From positions 1 to 27,288 of the forward strand of contig DAHUYW010000050.1 of assembly GCA_027306915.1 (NCBI GenBank): DNA of 27,288 nucleotides, written 5' to 3'. Positions 8,344 through 15,027 of the stretch are shown piece by piece. Position numbers and translations under genes: made by a program. Position 1 is the stretch's first letter; each line of letters opens with the position of its first letter. This DNA is from Spirochaetales bacterium (GTDB lineage: Bacteria > Spirochaetota > Spirochaetia > DAHUYW01). The notes below the pieces were generated by a model, which saw only the letters and a list, made by a program, of their open reading frames with translations, was not told where the DNA came from and made no database searches.

Positions 8344-8510
8344 TTGTGGCCCCGACGAGCTCGCATGCTCAAGCGAGCCTCGAGAAGCTGCTGAATCCCC
8401 CGATGGACGGTTCCTGCAGCCTCTTCGCCTCCCCGACCGTGGGCTTCTCACGAGATTTTAGCGAAGAGCGCTGATCTTTGCGCGGCCATGGAGGTGAATG
8501 CTCCGCGCCG

Positions 8511-8539
8511 TTGTTCGGGTGGGCCGATTGTGGTATGAT
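8511..8539 (+). promoter_or_regulatory. Predicted sigma70 promoter of the small secreted protein
   Basis: TTGTTC (8511-8516), 17-bp spacer, TATGAT (8534-8539), preceded by TGG as an extended -10. The expected start is near 8546, about 48 nt before ATG 8594. This makes the gene its own transcription unit. Confidence 0.55.
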
Positions 8540-8593
8540 GCGCGCTCGCCGTGACCGCGTGCAGGGCTGGCGATTCAAAAGAGGAGGCAATAC

Positions 8594-9142
8594 ATGAAGA
8601 TGCGATGTGCGGGTTCTCTGTTCGTGCTGGGCTTCCTGCTCGTGTTCCCTCTTATGTGCGAAGGGCAGGCCGCGGGCAACTCCCCGGTCGTCGTGCCGGC
8701 GGGAACGCAGGTCGACGCGATCACCTACGAGGGGGACGACGCGCAATCCGTCACTCTTAAGCCCGCCGAGCAGGTGGCGCTTCTCTTCGCCTATGCATCT
8801 TGGACCTTGGAGGAGCAGTGCGCCGACGCAGACTCGGGCCTCGGGCGCCTGTGCGCGCTCGATGAGCTCATCCGCGGAGTCAAGGGCAAAAACGGAAACC
8901 TCATCGGATTCAACGAGAGCCCGCTGCGTGACACGAACTACCGCTACACCCTGGAGCGGGTCGGCGACACGTGCTTGATCCTTGCGTCACCCCGCGTGAA
9001 GAGCCTCGGCGGCTTCGCGATCCTCGGATCGCCGGGTGGCTTCTCGAACCCGCACTTCTACTACAATCCCAACGGTGCAAACATGGCGGAAGCGAAGAAG
9101 CTCGGCAGCGTCGGTTATTCGGGGCGAGGCTTTCGCCGCTGA
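8594..9142 (+). CDS. Secreted protein of unknown function, pilin-like C-terminal pattern
   Basis: A 182-residue protein that I do not recognise by name. It starts with a Sec-type signal peptide (MKMRCAG, hydrophobic core, PLMCEGQAAG). Cys22 could be lipidated, but PLMC is a poor lipobox. The mature part has an aliphatic helix-like stretch (AEQVALLFAYASWTLEEQC) followed by a LCALDELIRG-type segment, NYRYTLERVGDTCLILASP and FYYNPNGA. That order (helix, 'L-DEL', 'Y-YT', 'ASP', 'FYYNPNG') resembles the globular domain of bacterial type IV pseudopilins, but there is no prepilin cleavage site (G-FTLIE). Four cysteines remain in the mature part if cleavage is at or before Cys22, so disulphides are possible. 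A strong ribosome site, GAGGAGG (8581-8587), lies 6 nt before the ATG. It is flanked by unrelated units, so context gives no function. Confidence 0.75.
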   Translation: MKMRCAGSLFVLGFLLVFPLMCEGQAAGNSPVVVPAGTQVDAITYEGDDAQSVTLKPAEQVALLFAYASWTLEEQCADADSGLGRLCALDELIRGVKGKNGNLIGFNESPLRDTNYRYTLERVGDTCLILASPRVKSLGGFAILGSPGGFSNPHFYYNPNGANMAEAKKLGSVGYSGRGFRR

Positions 9143-9195
9143 GCCTCCTTCTGCGGCGGAGATCTTTCCGTGCGCCACTCTCCGCGATTGGCGAT

Positions 9196-10710
9196 TCACG
9201 AGCTCTTGTCCCTCGAAAGCGTCCGCCCCACCGCCTCGTGCCACCCGGCGAGCATCTCCGAGCGTCGCTCGGCCATCATCCGCGGCTCGAAGGCGGTCGA
9301 GGCGGAAGGAAGCGACCCAATCGCGTCGAGATCGCGATAGAGCCCGATGGAGAGCCCCGCAGCGAGGGCTGCCCCGAGGGCCGAGGCCTCGGCCACGCCG
9401 GTCCGGACCACCGGGACTCCGAGAAGATCCGCCTGCATCTGCATGAGAAGGTCATTACGGGTCGCCCCCCCGTCGACGCGCAAGGTCGCGAGGCGGATGC
9501 CGGAGTCCGCCTCCATGGCAGCGACCAGATCGCAGACTTGGAGGGCGATGCTCTCGAGGGCGGCGCGAACGACGTGGGCCTTCGTGCTGCCGCGCGAGAG
9601 GCCGAGGATCGAGGCGCGGGCGCCCGAGTCCCAGTAGGGGGCGCCAAGACCCGAAAAGGCGGGTACGAGGTAGACCCCCGCGCTTCCCGCAACGCTTTTG
9701 GCTATCTCCTCCGAAGAGGCCGAGTCGGGGATCAGCCCAAGGCCATCGACGAGCCAGCGGATGGTATCCCCTGTCGAGTGGATGTTGCCTTCGAACACGT
9801 AGTCCACGTGCTCTCGCAGGCCGAAGCCGACCGATGCGACCACCGAGCGCCCGGCGGGAAGGGGCGCTCGCCCGACATTCATCATGATCGAGGAGCCCGT
9901 GCCGTAGGTCGCCTTCGCCTCCCCGCGCTCGAAGCAGCGCTGGGCAAAGAGCGCCGCGTGGGAATCGCCGAGCACGCCGCAGATCGGGAGCTCGCTCGGA
10001 AGGGTGCCCTCCGCCCTGGTCGCGCCGAAGCGCTCGTCGGCGCGCAGGAGCGCGGGCGCCATCGAGCGTGGTATCTGAAAGAGCTCGAGCAGCTCCTCGT
10101 CCCAGTCGAGGGTCGCGAGATTGAAGAGGAGGGTCCGCGAGGCGTTCGAGAGATCGGTTGCGTGGACCCGCCCGCCGGTGAGCCGGTAGATGAGCCAGGA
10201 GTCGACCGTGCCGAATGCGAGCCTGCCGCCTTCGGCCTCCTCCCTCGCCCCCGGAATGTTCTCGAGGATCCACGCGATTTTGCTCGCCGAGAAGTAGGGA
10301 TCGAGCCTGAGGCCGCTCTTCGTTCTGACCATCTCCTCGCGGCCGGACTCAACGAGTCGGCGGCAGAGCTCCGCCCCACGCCCGCACTGCCAGACTACCG
10401 CGTTTGCGATCGCCCGGCCGCTCGCCCGGCTCCAGACCACCGCGGTCTCGCGCTGGTTGGTGATCGCGAGGGCGGCCAAGCGCGAGGAGCGCTCGCCGAG
10501 CTCGGCGACCACAGCACGGATGGAGCGGATCGTGTTGGCGTAGAGCTCCTCGGGGTCGTGCTCGACCCATCCCGGCTGCGGGTAGATCTGCCGGTGCTCG
10601 AAGGAGGCCTGGGCCACCATCCGGGCGCTCGCGTCGAAGGCGATCGCCTTGGTGGCCGAGGTGCTCTGGTCGACCGCGAGAACGAGGGGGCCGTCGCTGG
10701 AGCTCGCCAT
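9196..10710 (-). CDS. FGGY-family sugar kinase, glycerol-kinase-like
   Basis: A 504-residue cytoplasmic kinase that phosphorylates a polyol or ketose using ATP. The two FGGY domains are clear: LAVDQSTSATKA (phosphate 1 loop), ITNQRETAVVW (Arg87-Glu88), SGLRLDPYFSASK (Tyr139), FGTVDSWLIYRLTGG, GDSHAALF (Asp249), YGTGSSIMMN and VDGGATRNDLLMQ. Overall it is closest in pattern to GlpK. However, GlpK has GDQQAALF, with Gln246 touching glycerol; here that residue is Ser250. The GlpK loop that binds the inhibitor fructose 1,6-bisphosphate is also not conserved. I therefore doubt that glycerol is the substrate. ATG 10710 has GAGGAG 6 nt upstream; an extension to 10773 would run into the upstream gene. 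It lies 13 bp after the isomerase gene in one operon, so it likely phosphorylates that enzyme's product, a ketose. Confidence 0.88.
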   Translation of the reverse strand: MASSSDGPLVLAVDQSTSATKAIAFDASARMVAQASFEHRQIYPQPGWVEHDPEELYANTIRSIRAVVAELGERSSRLAALAITNQRETAVVWSRASGRAIANAVVWQCGRGAELCRRLVESGREEMVRTKSGLRLDPYFSASKIAWILENIPGAREEAEGGRLAFGTVDSWLIYRLTGGRVHATDLSNASRTLLFNLATLDWDEELLELFQIPRSMAPALLRADERFGATRAEGTLPSELPICGVLGDSHAALFAQRCFERGEAKATYGTGSSIMMNVGRAPLPAGRSVVASVGFGLREHVDYVFEGNIHSTGDTIRWLVDGLGLIPDSASSEEIAKSVAGSAGVYLVPAFSGLGAPYWDSGARASILGLSRGSTKAHVVRAALESIALQVCDLVAAMEADSGIRLATLRVDGGATRNDLLMQMQADLLGVPVVRTGVAEASALGAALAAGLSIGLYRDLDAIGSLPSASTAFEPRMMAERRSEMLAGWHEAVGRTLSRDKSS

Positions 10711-10723
10711 TGGCTTCTCCTCG

Positions 10724-12139
10724 CTACTCGTGGTGGTAGCAGTCCCAGCCCAGGTACCGGGTGACGGCTTCATCCACCGCGCGGGCGTGACTCCCCCTCA
10801 CCATGGCGGTGTGGTGCTCGAAGCCGCTCGTGGAGAGGTGGTGCATGAGTGCTTGAAGATTCCGCACGCGGCATACCGCGATCCCACCGGCCATAGGGAA
10901 GGGATCGTCGGTGAACTCGCCCTCGCCGACGTAGGCGCGGATCCTGCCGTGGAGGTCGTCGGTCGACATCCGGAAGTAGGTCATCGGCCCCGCCTTCACC
11001 TTGCCCTTGACTGCGCCGAAGCTCTTCTCGCGCCCGAGGGTCTCGCCGAGGACATCGAGCTCGGAGATCTCGATCTCGCCCCCGACGAAGCCCTTCGGAT
11101 AGTTGCCGCAGTGAGTGCAGACGCACATGTCGCGGTCCTCGCCGTAATTGTTGTTCCAGTCGAGGAGGGCGGCGGGCTTGCCCGCGGCGAGCGCAAGCGC
11201 GTACATGGAGATTGCCCCGGCGATGTCCACCTCGCAGGCGCCGGGAGTGAGCTCCTCTCCGGTCATGCTCATGATGGTGCAGGTCGCGCAGCCCCAGTTG
11301 AGCTGGACGGAGCTCCAGCACTGCACCGAGTAGGCGTCAAGCTCGTTCGCGCGCACCCAGTTGGAGATCACCAGCGAGAGCTTCGCGTTCTTGAGGATGC
11401 TCGCGCTCGGGATGTGGGCGGGGATCTTGCCGTACGCGCGGATGCGCTCCTCCATCTCCTTCACCTCCTGCGCCGCGTCGTCGAGGCGCTGGGCCGCGAA
11501 GATGATCTCGGAGAGATCGACCGGCACGACCGTGATGCCGGACGCCTGAAGGAGCCGCTCGCTCACCCGCATGGTCTGGAAGGCGGCGGGGCGGGCTCCG
11601 ATTGCGCCAATGCGGGCCTTTCGCAGCCCGGCGGCCACCCGGCAGACGCCCGCAAAGTAGGCGAGGTCCTCGTCGAAGTGGCCGCTCTCGATCGGGTAGG
11701 TATGAAGCGAGGTGTTCGTGAAGGGTATGCCGTAGTTGTAAAGGTTGTTGCAGACGGAGAGCTTCCCGCAGAAAGCGTCGCGTCGGTGCTTCAGGTCGAC
11801 CTTCGTCGGATCATCGTCGCAGGCCTGGACGAGCACCGGCACGGTGAGCCCCGACTCCTTGATTGCGGTAACGATCCCGATCTCGTCTCCGAAGTTCGGA
11901 AGCGAGACGATGACCCCGTCGATGCTCTCGGCATGCTCGCGAAAGAGCTTTGCGCACTTCTTGCCATCCTCCACCCCTTCCACGACTCCGGTCGGCGTGG
12001 CATCGGGCGGGAGGATGACCGTCTCATAGCCAAGATGCGCTAGCCGGGCGAGCAGCTGCCTCCTCCCCTCGCGCGCAAGCTCTGGATTGAAAAAGCCTCG
12101 CGTGCCTACGATGATGCCGAAAGTGAGCTTTTCTTTCAC
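10724..12139 (-). CDS. L-fucose/L-arabinose isomerase-fold sugar isomerase
   Basis: A 471-residue aldose-ketose isomerase of the L-fucose isomerase fold. It has Rossmann-like N-terminal domains, then a C-terminal domain with the metal and catalytic residues: Glu303 in GACEVDIAG and Asp327 in LLDWNN, 24 residues apart, the same spacing as Glu337-Asp361 in E. coli FucI. His442-His443 in FEHHTAMVRG match the C-terminal metal histidine region. It should convert an aldose to a ketose with Mn2+ or similar. The sugar is not decidable; this branch is shorter than FucI (about 590). I chose GTG 12139 because GGGAGG (12149-12154) lies 9 nt upstream; a TTG at 12175 would place that site inside the gene. 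CTHCGNYPKG and WGCATCT give several Cys residues of unknown role. It is first in an operon with the kinase, with its own promoter at 12189-12218, next to the DeoR gene. Confidence 0.88.
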   Translation of the reverse strand: MKEKLTFGIIVGTRGFFNPELAREGRRQLLARLAHLGYETVILPPDATPTGVVEGVEDGKKCAKLFREHAESIDGVIVSLPNFGDEIGIVTAIKESGLTVPVLVQACDDDPTKVDLKHRRDAFCGKLSVCNNLYNYGIPFTNTSLHTYPIESGHFDEDLAYFAGVCRVAAGLRKARIGAIGARPAAFQTMRVSERLLQASGITVVPVDLSEIIFAAQRLDDAAQEVKEMEERIRAYGKIPAHIPSASILKNAKLSLVISNWVRANELDAYSVQCWSSVQLNWGCATCTIMSMTGEELTPGACEVDIAGAISMYALALAAGKPAALLDWNNNYGEDRDMCVCTHCGNYPKGFVGGEIEISELDVLGETLGREKSFGAVKGKVKAGPMTYFRMSTDDLHGRIRAYVGEGEFTDDPFPMAGGIAVCRVRNLQALMHHLSTSGFEHHTAMVRGSHARAVDEAVTRYLGWDCYHHE

Positions 12140-12188
12140 TTGCGAATGCCTCCCATTGTTTTCTCTTTGTAGCAAAAGCGATCGCCAT

Positions 12189-12218
12189 TTTATACCGTTT
12201 CGGCGGAATTGGAAACAA
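12189..12218 (-). promoter_or_regulatory. Predicted promoter of the isomerase-kinase operon
   Basis: On the minus strand TTGTTT (12218-12213), an 18-bp spacer, then TATAAA (12194-12189). The expected start is near 12182, giving a leader of about 43 nt to GTG 12139. The spacer contains CCGAAAC (GTTTCGG on the plus strand at 12197-12203), also found upstream of the transketolase gene, a possible DeoR-type box. Confidence 0.5.
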
Positions 12219-12264
12219 GAAAGAGCGGGATGTTGCGTGATGCAGGCGTGCAGTCAAGATGCCC

Positions 12265-13035
12265 CTACTCTGCGATGATGACGGTTACACCAAGCCTGTG
12301 CAGGCTTGCACGGATTTCAGCGGAGATTCCGCTGTCGGTGATGAGGAAGTGGACAAGCTTGACGCTCCCGAGCGAGGCGAAGCTGTGTCTGCCGAACTTC
12401 GTAGAGTCGGCGACGAGATAGACCTGGCTTGCGGTCTCGATCATCGCCCGCTTCACCGGGATGTCGCTCAGACCCGGGTAGGTGAGCTCGTTGTCGTCCG
12501 AGATCCCGCCGGTCGCGAGAAAGAGCTTGTCCACGTGGATCTGGTCGAAGAAGGCGGCAGCCTTGTCCCCGGTGAGCGAAAGAGTCGGGGCTTTGAACTC
12601 TCCCCCGGTCATCATGATCTCGAAGCTCGGGTTCGTTCCCAGGAGGAGGGCGATGTTGAGGGCGTTGGTGATGACCCGCAGGTCGCGCCGCCCACCGAGG
12701 TTCTTTGCGACCTCGGTGGTGGTCGAGCCGGAGTCCAGGATAATTGAGTCCCCGTCGCTCACGAACTCGGCCGCCTTCCTGCCGATGAGAAGCTTGCGGT
12801 CCATGTTTTCCAGGTGCTGGAGCGAGAGGGAGCGGACTTGCTGGGGAATGGTCTTGAGCACGGCTCCGCCGTGGCTCTTGACGATGAAGTCATCTGCGGC
12901 GAGTTTCTGGAGATCCTGGCGAATCGTGGGCTCCGATACCTTGAAGAGGCGGCTCAGGGCCGTGACGCGGGCGCTTCCCTCCTCCTGAATCAGCTCCAGG
13001 ATGCGCTGCCTCCGTTGCTCAGCAAGTAACTCCAT
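12265..13035 (-). CDS. DeoR-family transcriptional regulator
   Basis: A 256-residue DNA-binding regulator. The N-terminal HTH is complete (EQRRQRILELIQEEGSARV, then VSEPTIRQDLQKLAADDFIV and HGGAV, matching the DeoR signature). The C-terminal sugar-phosphate sensor domain shows GDSIILDSGSTTTEVA, VDKLFLATGGI and VYLVADSTKFG. DeoR-type proteins usually respond to a phosphorylated sugar and repress neighbouring catabolic genes, here the isomerase, kinase and split transketolase. I use ATG 13035: an upstream GTG at 13053 lies inside the spacer of a good promoter, and MELLAEQRRQRI is a normal DeoR start. That puts the start codon about 2 nt from the expected transcript end, so the mRNA may be leaderless. 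There is no obvious ribosome site. Confidence 0.93.
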   Translation of the reverse strand: MELLAEQRRQRILELIQEEGSARVTALSRLFKVSEPTIRQDLQKLAADDFIVKSHGGAVLKTIPQQVRSLSLQHLENMDRKLLIGRKAAEFVSDGDSIILDSGSTTTEVAKNLGGRRDLRVITNALNIALLLGTNPSFEIMMTGGEFKAPTLSLTGDKAAAFFDQIHVDKLFLATGGISDDNELTYPGLSDIPVKRAMIETASQVYLVADSTKFGRHSFASLGSVKLVHFLITDSGISAEIRASLHRLGVTVIIAE

Positions 13036-13043
13036 TTCGGCGG

Positions 13044-13072
13044 ATTCTATCACATGGCTTCGACAGAGTCAA
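13044..13072 (-). promoter_or_regulatory. Predicted promoter of the deoR-type gene (leaderless)
   Basis: On the minus strand TTGACT (13072-13067), 17-bp spacer, TAGAAT (13049-13044) with TGA before it as extended -10. Only 8 nt separate the -10 box from ATG 13035, leaving essentially no 5' leader. Confidence 0.6.
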
Positions 13073-13109
13073 AGGTTTGCCAAGTTTCGGGGACTGTGAC
13101 TTCCGAATT

Positions 13110-13124
13110 GTTATTTTTCATAAC
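13110..13124. promoter_or_regulatory. Inverted repeat between the divergent deoR and transketolase promoters
   Basis: GTTAT (13110-13114) and ATAAC (13120-13124) flank TTTTC; the outer bases continue imperfectly as ATT and GAAT. The AT-rich island ends 8 bp upstream of the transketolase -35 box and could be an operator for the DeoR-type protein. GTTTCGG at 13084-13090 is a second candidate. Confidence 0.35.
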
Positions 13125-13132
13125 GAATCCTT

Positions 13133-13161
13133 TTGACATCGCGCGTCGATTGTGCTACAAA
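13133..13161 (+). promoter_or_regulatory. Predicted promoter of the split transketolase operon (leaderless)
   Basis: Consensus TTGACA (13133-13138), 17-bp spacer, TACAAA (13156-13161) preceded by TGC as an extended -10. Counting 7 nt from the -10 end puts the transcript start on the A of ATG 13168. Same hexamers and spacing as the promoter at 16669-16697. Confidence 0.65.
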
Positions 13162-13167
13162 CGAAGC

Positions 13168-13998
13168 ATGAAAGCGGCCATCAACCTGTCTCGCCTATCG
13201 ACGGCGCTTCGGCTGGAGCTGCTTGGGATGATCTACCGCGCTGGCGGGGGGCACACTGGGGGATCGCTGTCATCGGTCGACATCCTCGTTGCGCTCTACT
13301 TTCACACGCTTCGGTACCGCGCGAACGATCCGGAGTGGCCCGAGCGGGATCGGTTCATCTTGAGCAAGGGGCACTCCGTGGAAGGCTTCTACTGCGTACT
13401 CGCCGAGGCCGGCTACTTCCCGAAGGAGGAGCTGTCGACCTACGGAGCCTTCAATTCACGCCTCTACGGCCACCCGACGCGAAAGGTTCCGGGAGTCGAG
13501 ATGCCGACCGGGGCGCTCGGGCACGGTCTCTCCGTGGGGGTAGGCATGGCGATCGCCGGCAAACGCGATCATGCCTCCTACCGTGTCTTCGTGCTCATGG
13601 GTGACGGCGAGCAGGCGGAAGGGAGCGTTTGGGAGGCGGCCATGGCTGCTTCCCACTATCGCCTTGACAATCTCGTCGGGATCATCGATTACAACCGGCT
13701 CCAGATCAGCGGGAACGTCGACGACGTGATGCGCATCTCACCTCTGGTCGATCGCTGGAGCGCCTTCGGTTGGAAGGTCCATGAGGCGGACGGGAACGAT
13801 CCTTACGAGCTTTGCGAGCTCTTCGACCGCCTTCCCGAAGCTCCCGGCGCGCCGCACCTCGTGGTTGCGCATACGACGAAGGGGAAAGGGGTTTCCTTCA
13901 TGGAAAACAACCCAATCTGGCACCATCGACTTCCGACGCCCGAAGAGTACGACCTCGCGCGGCGCGAGCTCGAAAAGAGGCTTGAGGAGGTCGGCTAG
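13168..13998 (+). CDS. Transketolase, N-terminal (thiamine-diphosphate-binding) subunit
   Basis: A 276-residue half transketolase that binds ThDP pyrophosphate. Seen: LGMIYRAGGGHTGGSLSSVD, the donor-site KGHSVEG, GALGHGLSVGVGMAIAGK, and the metal-ThDP motif running from GDGEQAEGSVWEA to DYNRLQISG. It should pair with the next gene product to move a two-carbon ketol unit between sugar phosphates. The open frame extends back to 13054, but the family begins near LSRLSTALRLELL and the promoter at 13133-13161 leaves ATG 13168 as the start. No ribosome site precedes it, consistent with a leaderless mRNA. It is divergent from a DeoR regulator and an isomerase-kinase pair, so it probably acts on the phosphorylated ketose from that pathway and not as the housekeeping transketolase. 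Confidence 0.93.
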   Translation: MKAAINLSRLSTALRLELLGMIYRAGGGHTGGSLSSVDILVALYFHTLRYRANDPEWPERDRFILSKGHSVEGFYCVLAEAGYFPKEELSTYGAFNSRLYGHPTRKVPGVEMPTGALGHGLSVGVGMAIAGKRDHASYRVFVLMGDGEQAEGSVWEAAMAASHYRLDNLVGIIDYNRLQISGNVDDVMRISPLVDRWSAFGWKVHEADGNDPYELCELFDRLPEAPGAPHLVVAHTTKGKGVSFMENNPIWHHRLPTPEEYDLARRELEKRLEEVG

Positions 13999-14955
13999 AT
14001 GAGCCAGGAGAGCGGAAAGAGCTGCAGGCACGCCTTCACGGAGGCGCTGCTTGCGGCGGCGCGGGCAGACCGGTCCATCATGGCTGTGACCTCGGACGCC
14101 AAGGGATCGGTGACCTTGGGGGATTTTGAGAAGGCCCTGCCGGAGCAATTCGTCGAGCTGGGGATAGCCGAGCAGAACGTCGTAGGCGTGGCGGCCGGAC
14201 TTGCGCGCTCGGGCAAGCGCCCCTTCGTGTGCGGGCCGGCAAGCTTCTACTCGGCGAGGAGCATCGAGCAGGTGAAAAACGATGTTGCCTACGGCGGCAC
14301 GGACGTCAAGGTCGTCGGAGTGAGCGGGGGCGTGAGCTACGGGGCCTTGGGAAGCACCCATCACTCGCTCCATGACCTCGCCTTCATGCGCGCGATCCCG
14401 GACCTCGCGGTGCTCCTCCCTTGCGACGTCTACCAGACCGCCGAGGCGACGCGCTATCTCGCCACCCACCCCGGACCAGCCTACATGCGCCTCGGGCGTT
14501 CTGCGGTGCCGGCGGTCTATTCAACTACCGCAGGGTCCTTCATCTTCGGAAAGGCCAACCTTCTCCGCCAGGGGGACGCTTGCACGATTATTGCAGCAGG
14601 TGAGGCGACCTACCATGCCCTCGCGGCGGCCAAGGAGCTGGCCCGGGCCGGAATCTTGGTGCGTGTCCTCGACATGCCCACTGTCAAGCCGCTGGACACC
14701 GCTTCGGTGTTCTCCGCGGCCCGGGAAACAGGGGCCATTGTGACGGTCGAGGAACACAGCATCCTGGGCGGTTTGGGCGCCGCGGTCGCCGAGGTGGTGG
14801 TACAGGCCCACCCGGTGCCCATGCGCATCGTCGGCTTCCCCGACGAGTTTTGTCCTGCGGGCAGCTCGAAGGAGCTTTTTGCCTACTACGGGCTGACCGG
14901 TGCGGCGATCGCACAAAGGGTCCGGGAGCTCATCGCGGCAACAGTACACTCATAG
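13999..14955 (+). CDS. Transketolase, C-terminal (pyrimidine-binding) subunit
   Basis: A 318-residue second half of a split transketolase. It carries the pyrimidine-binding domain with the catalytic Glu that activates ThDP (ELGIAEQNVVGVAAGLA), FVCGPASFYSARSIEQ, STHHSLHDLAFMRAIPDL, and the C-terminal transketolase fold (VRVLDMPTVKPLD, TVEEHSILGGLG). The start ATG abuts the stop of the N-subunit gene with no gap, so translation is coupled and the two chains are made together. Split transketolases of this type are found in sugar-specific catabolic clusters and in archaea. Next comes a convergent glycosidase, 72 bp beyond the stop. A weak GC-rich hairpin (GGCGC 14984-14988 / GCGCC 15000-15004) lies between the stops. 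Confidence 0.93.
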   Translation: MSQESGKSCRHAFTEALLAAARADRSIMAVTSDAKGSVTLGDFEKALPEQFVELGIAEQNVVGVAAGLARSGKRPFVCGPASFYSARSIEQVKNDVAYGGTDVKVVGVSGGVSYGALGSTHHSLHDLAFMRAIPDLAVLLPCDVYQTAEATRYLATHPGPAYMRLGRSAVPAVYSTTAGSFIFGKANLLRQGDACTIIAAGEATYHALAAAKELARAGILVRVLDMPTVKPLDTASVFSAARETGAIVTVEEHSILGGLGAAVAEVVVQAHPVPMRIVGFPDEFCPAGSSKELFAYYGLTGAAIAQRVRELIAATVHS

Positions 14956-15027
14956 CCTTCCCAATGAGCGCACGCCGCGGGGAGGCGCCCGCCGATGGTG
15001 CGCCCCAGCGGCAGACCGGGAAATCGC

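Larger units (their letters stand above)
8292..8593. other. 302-bp gap without a convincing gene
   Basis: It holds the hairpin at 8318-8343, a looser repeat of CTCTTCGC / GCGAAGAG about 8420-8468, and the promoter at 8511-8539. A short open frame here has no ribosome site, no family features and shadow-like codon use, so I do not call it. Confidence 0.5.

Noticed and set aside
8971..12043. Two long plus-strand open frames (597 and 464 codons) opposite the kinase and isomerase
   Set aside because: Shadow frames; the minus-strand genes carry catalytic motifs and ribosome sites.
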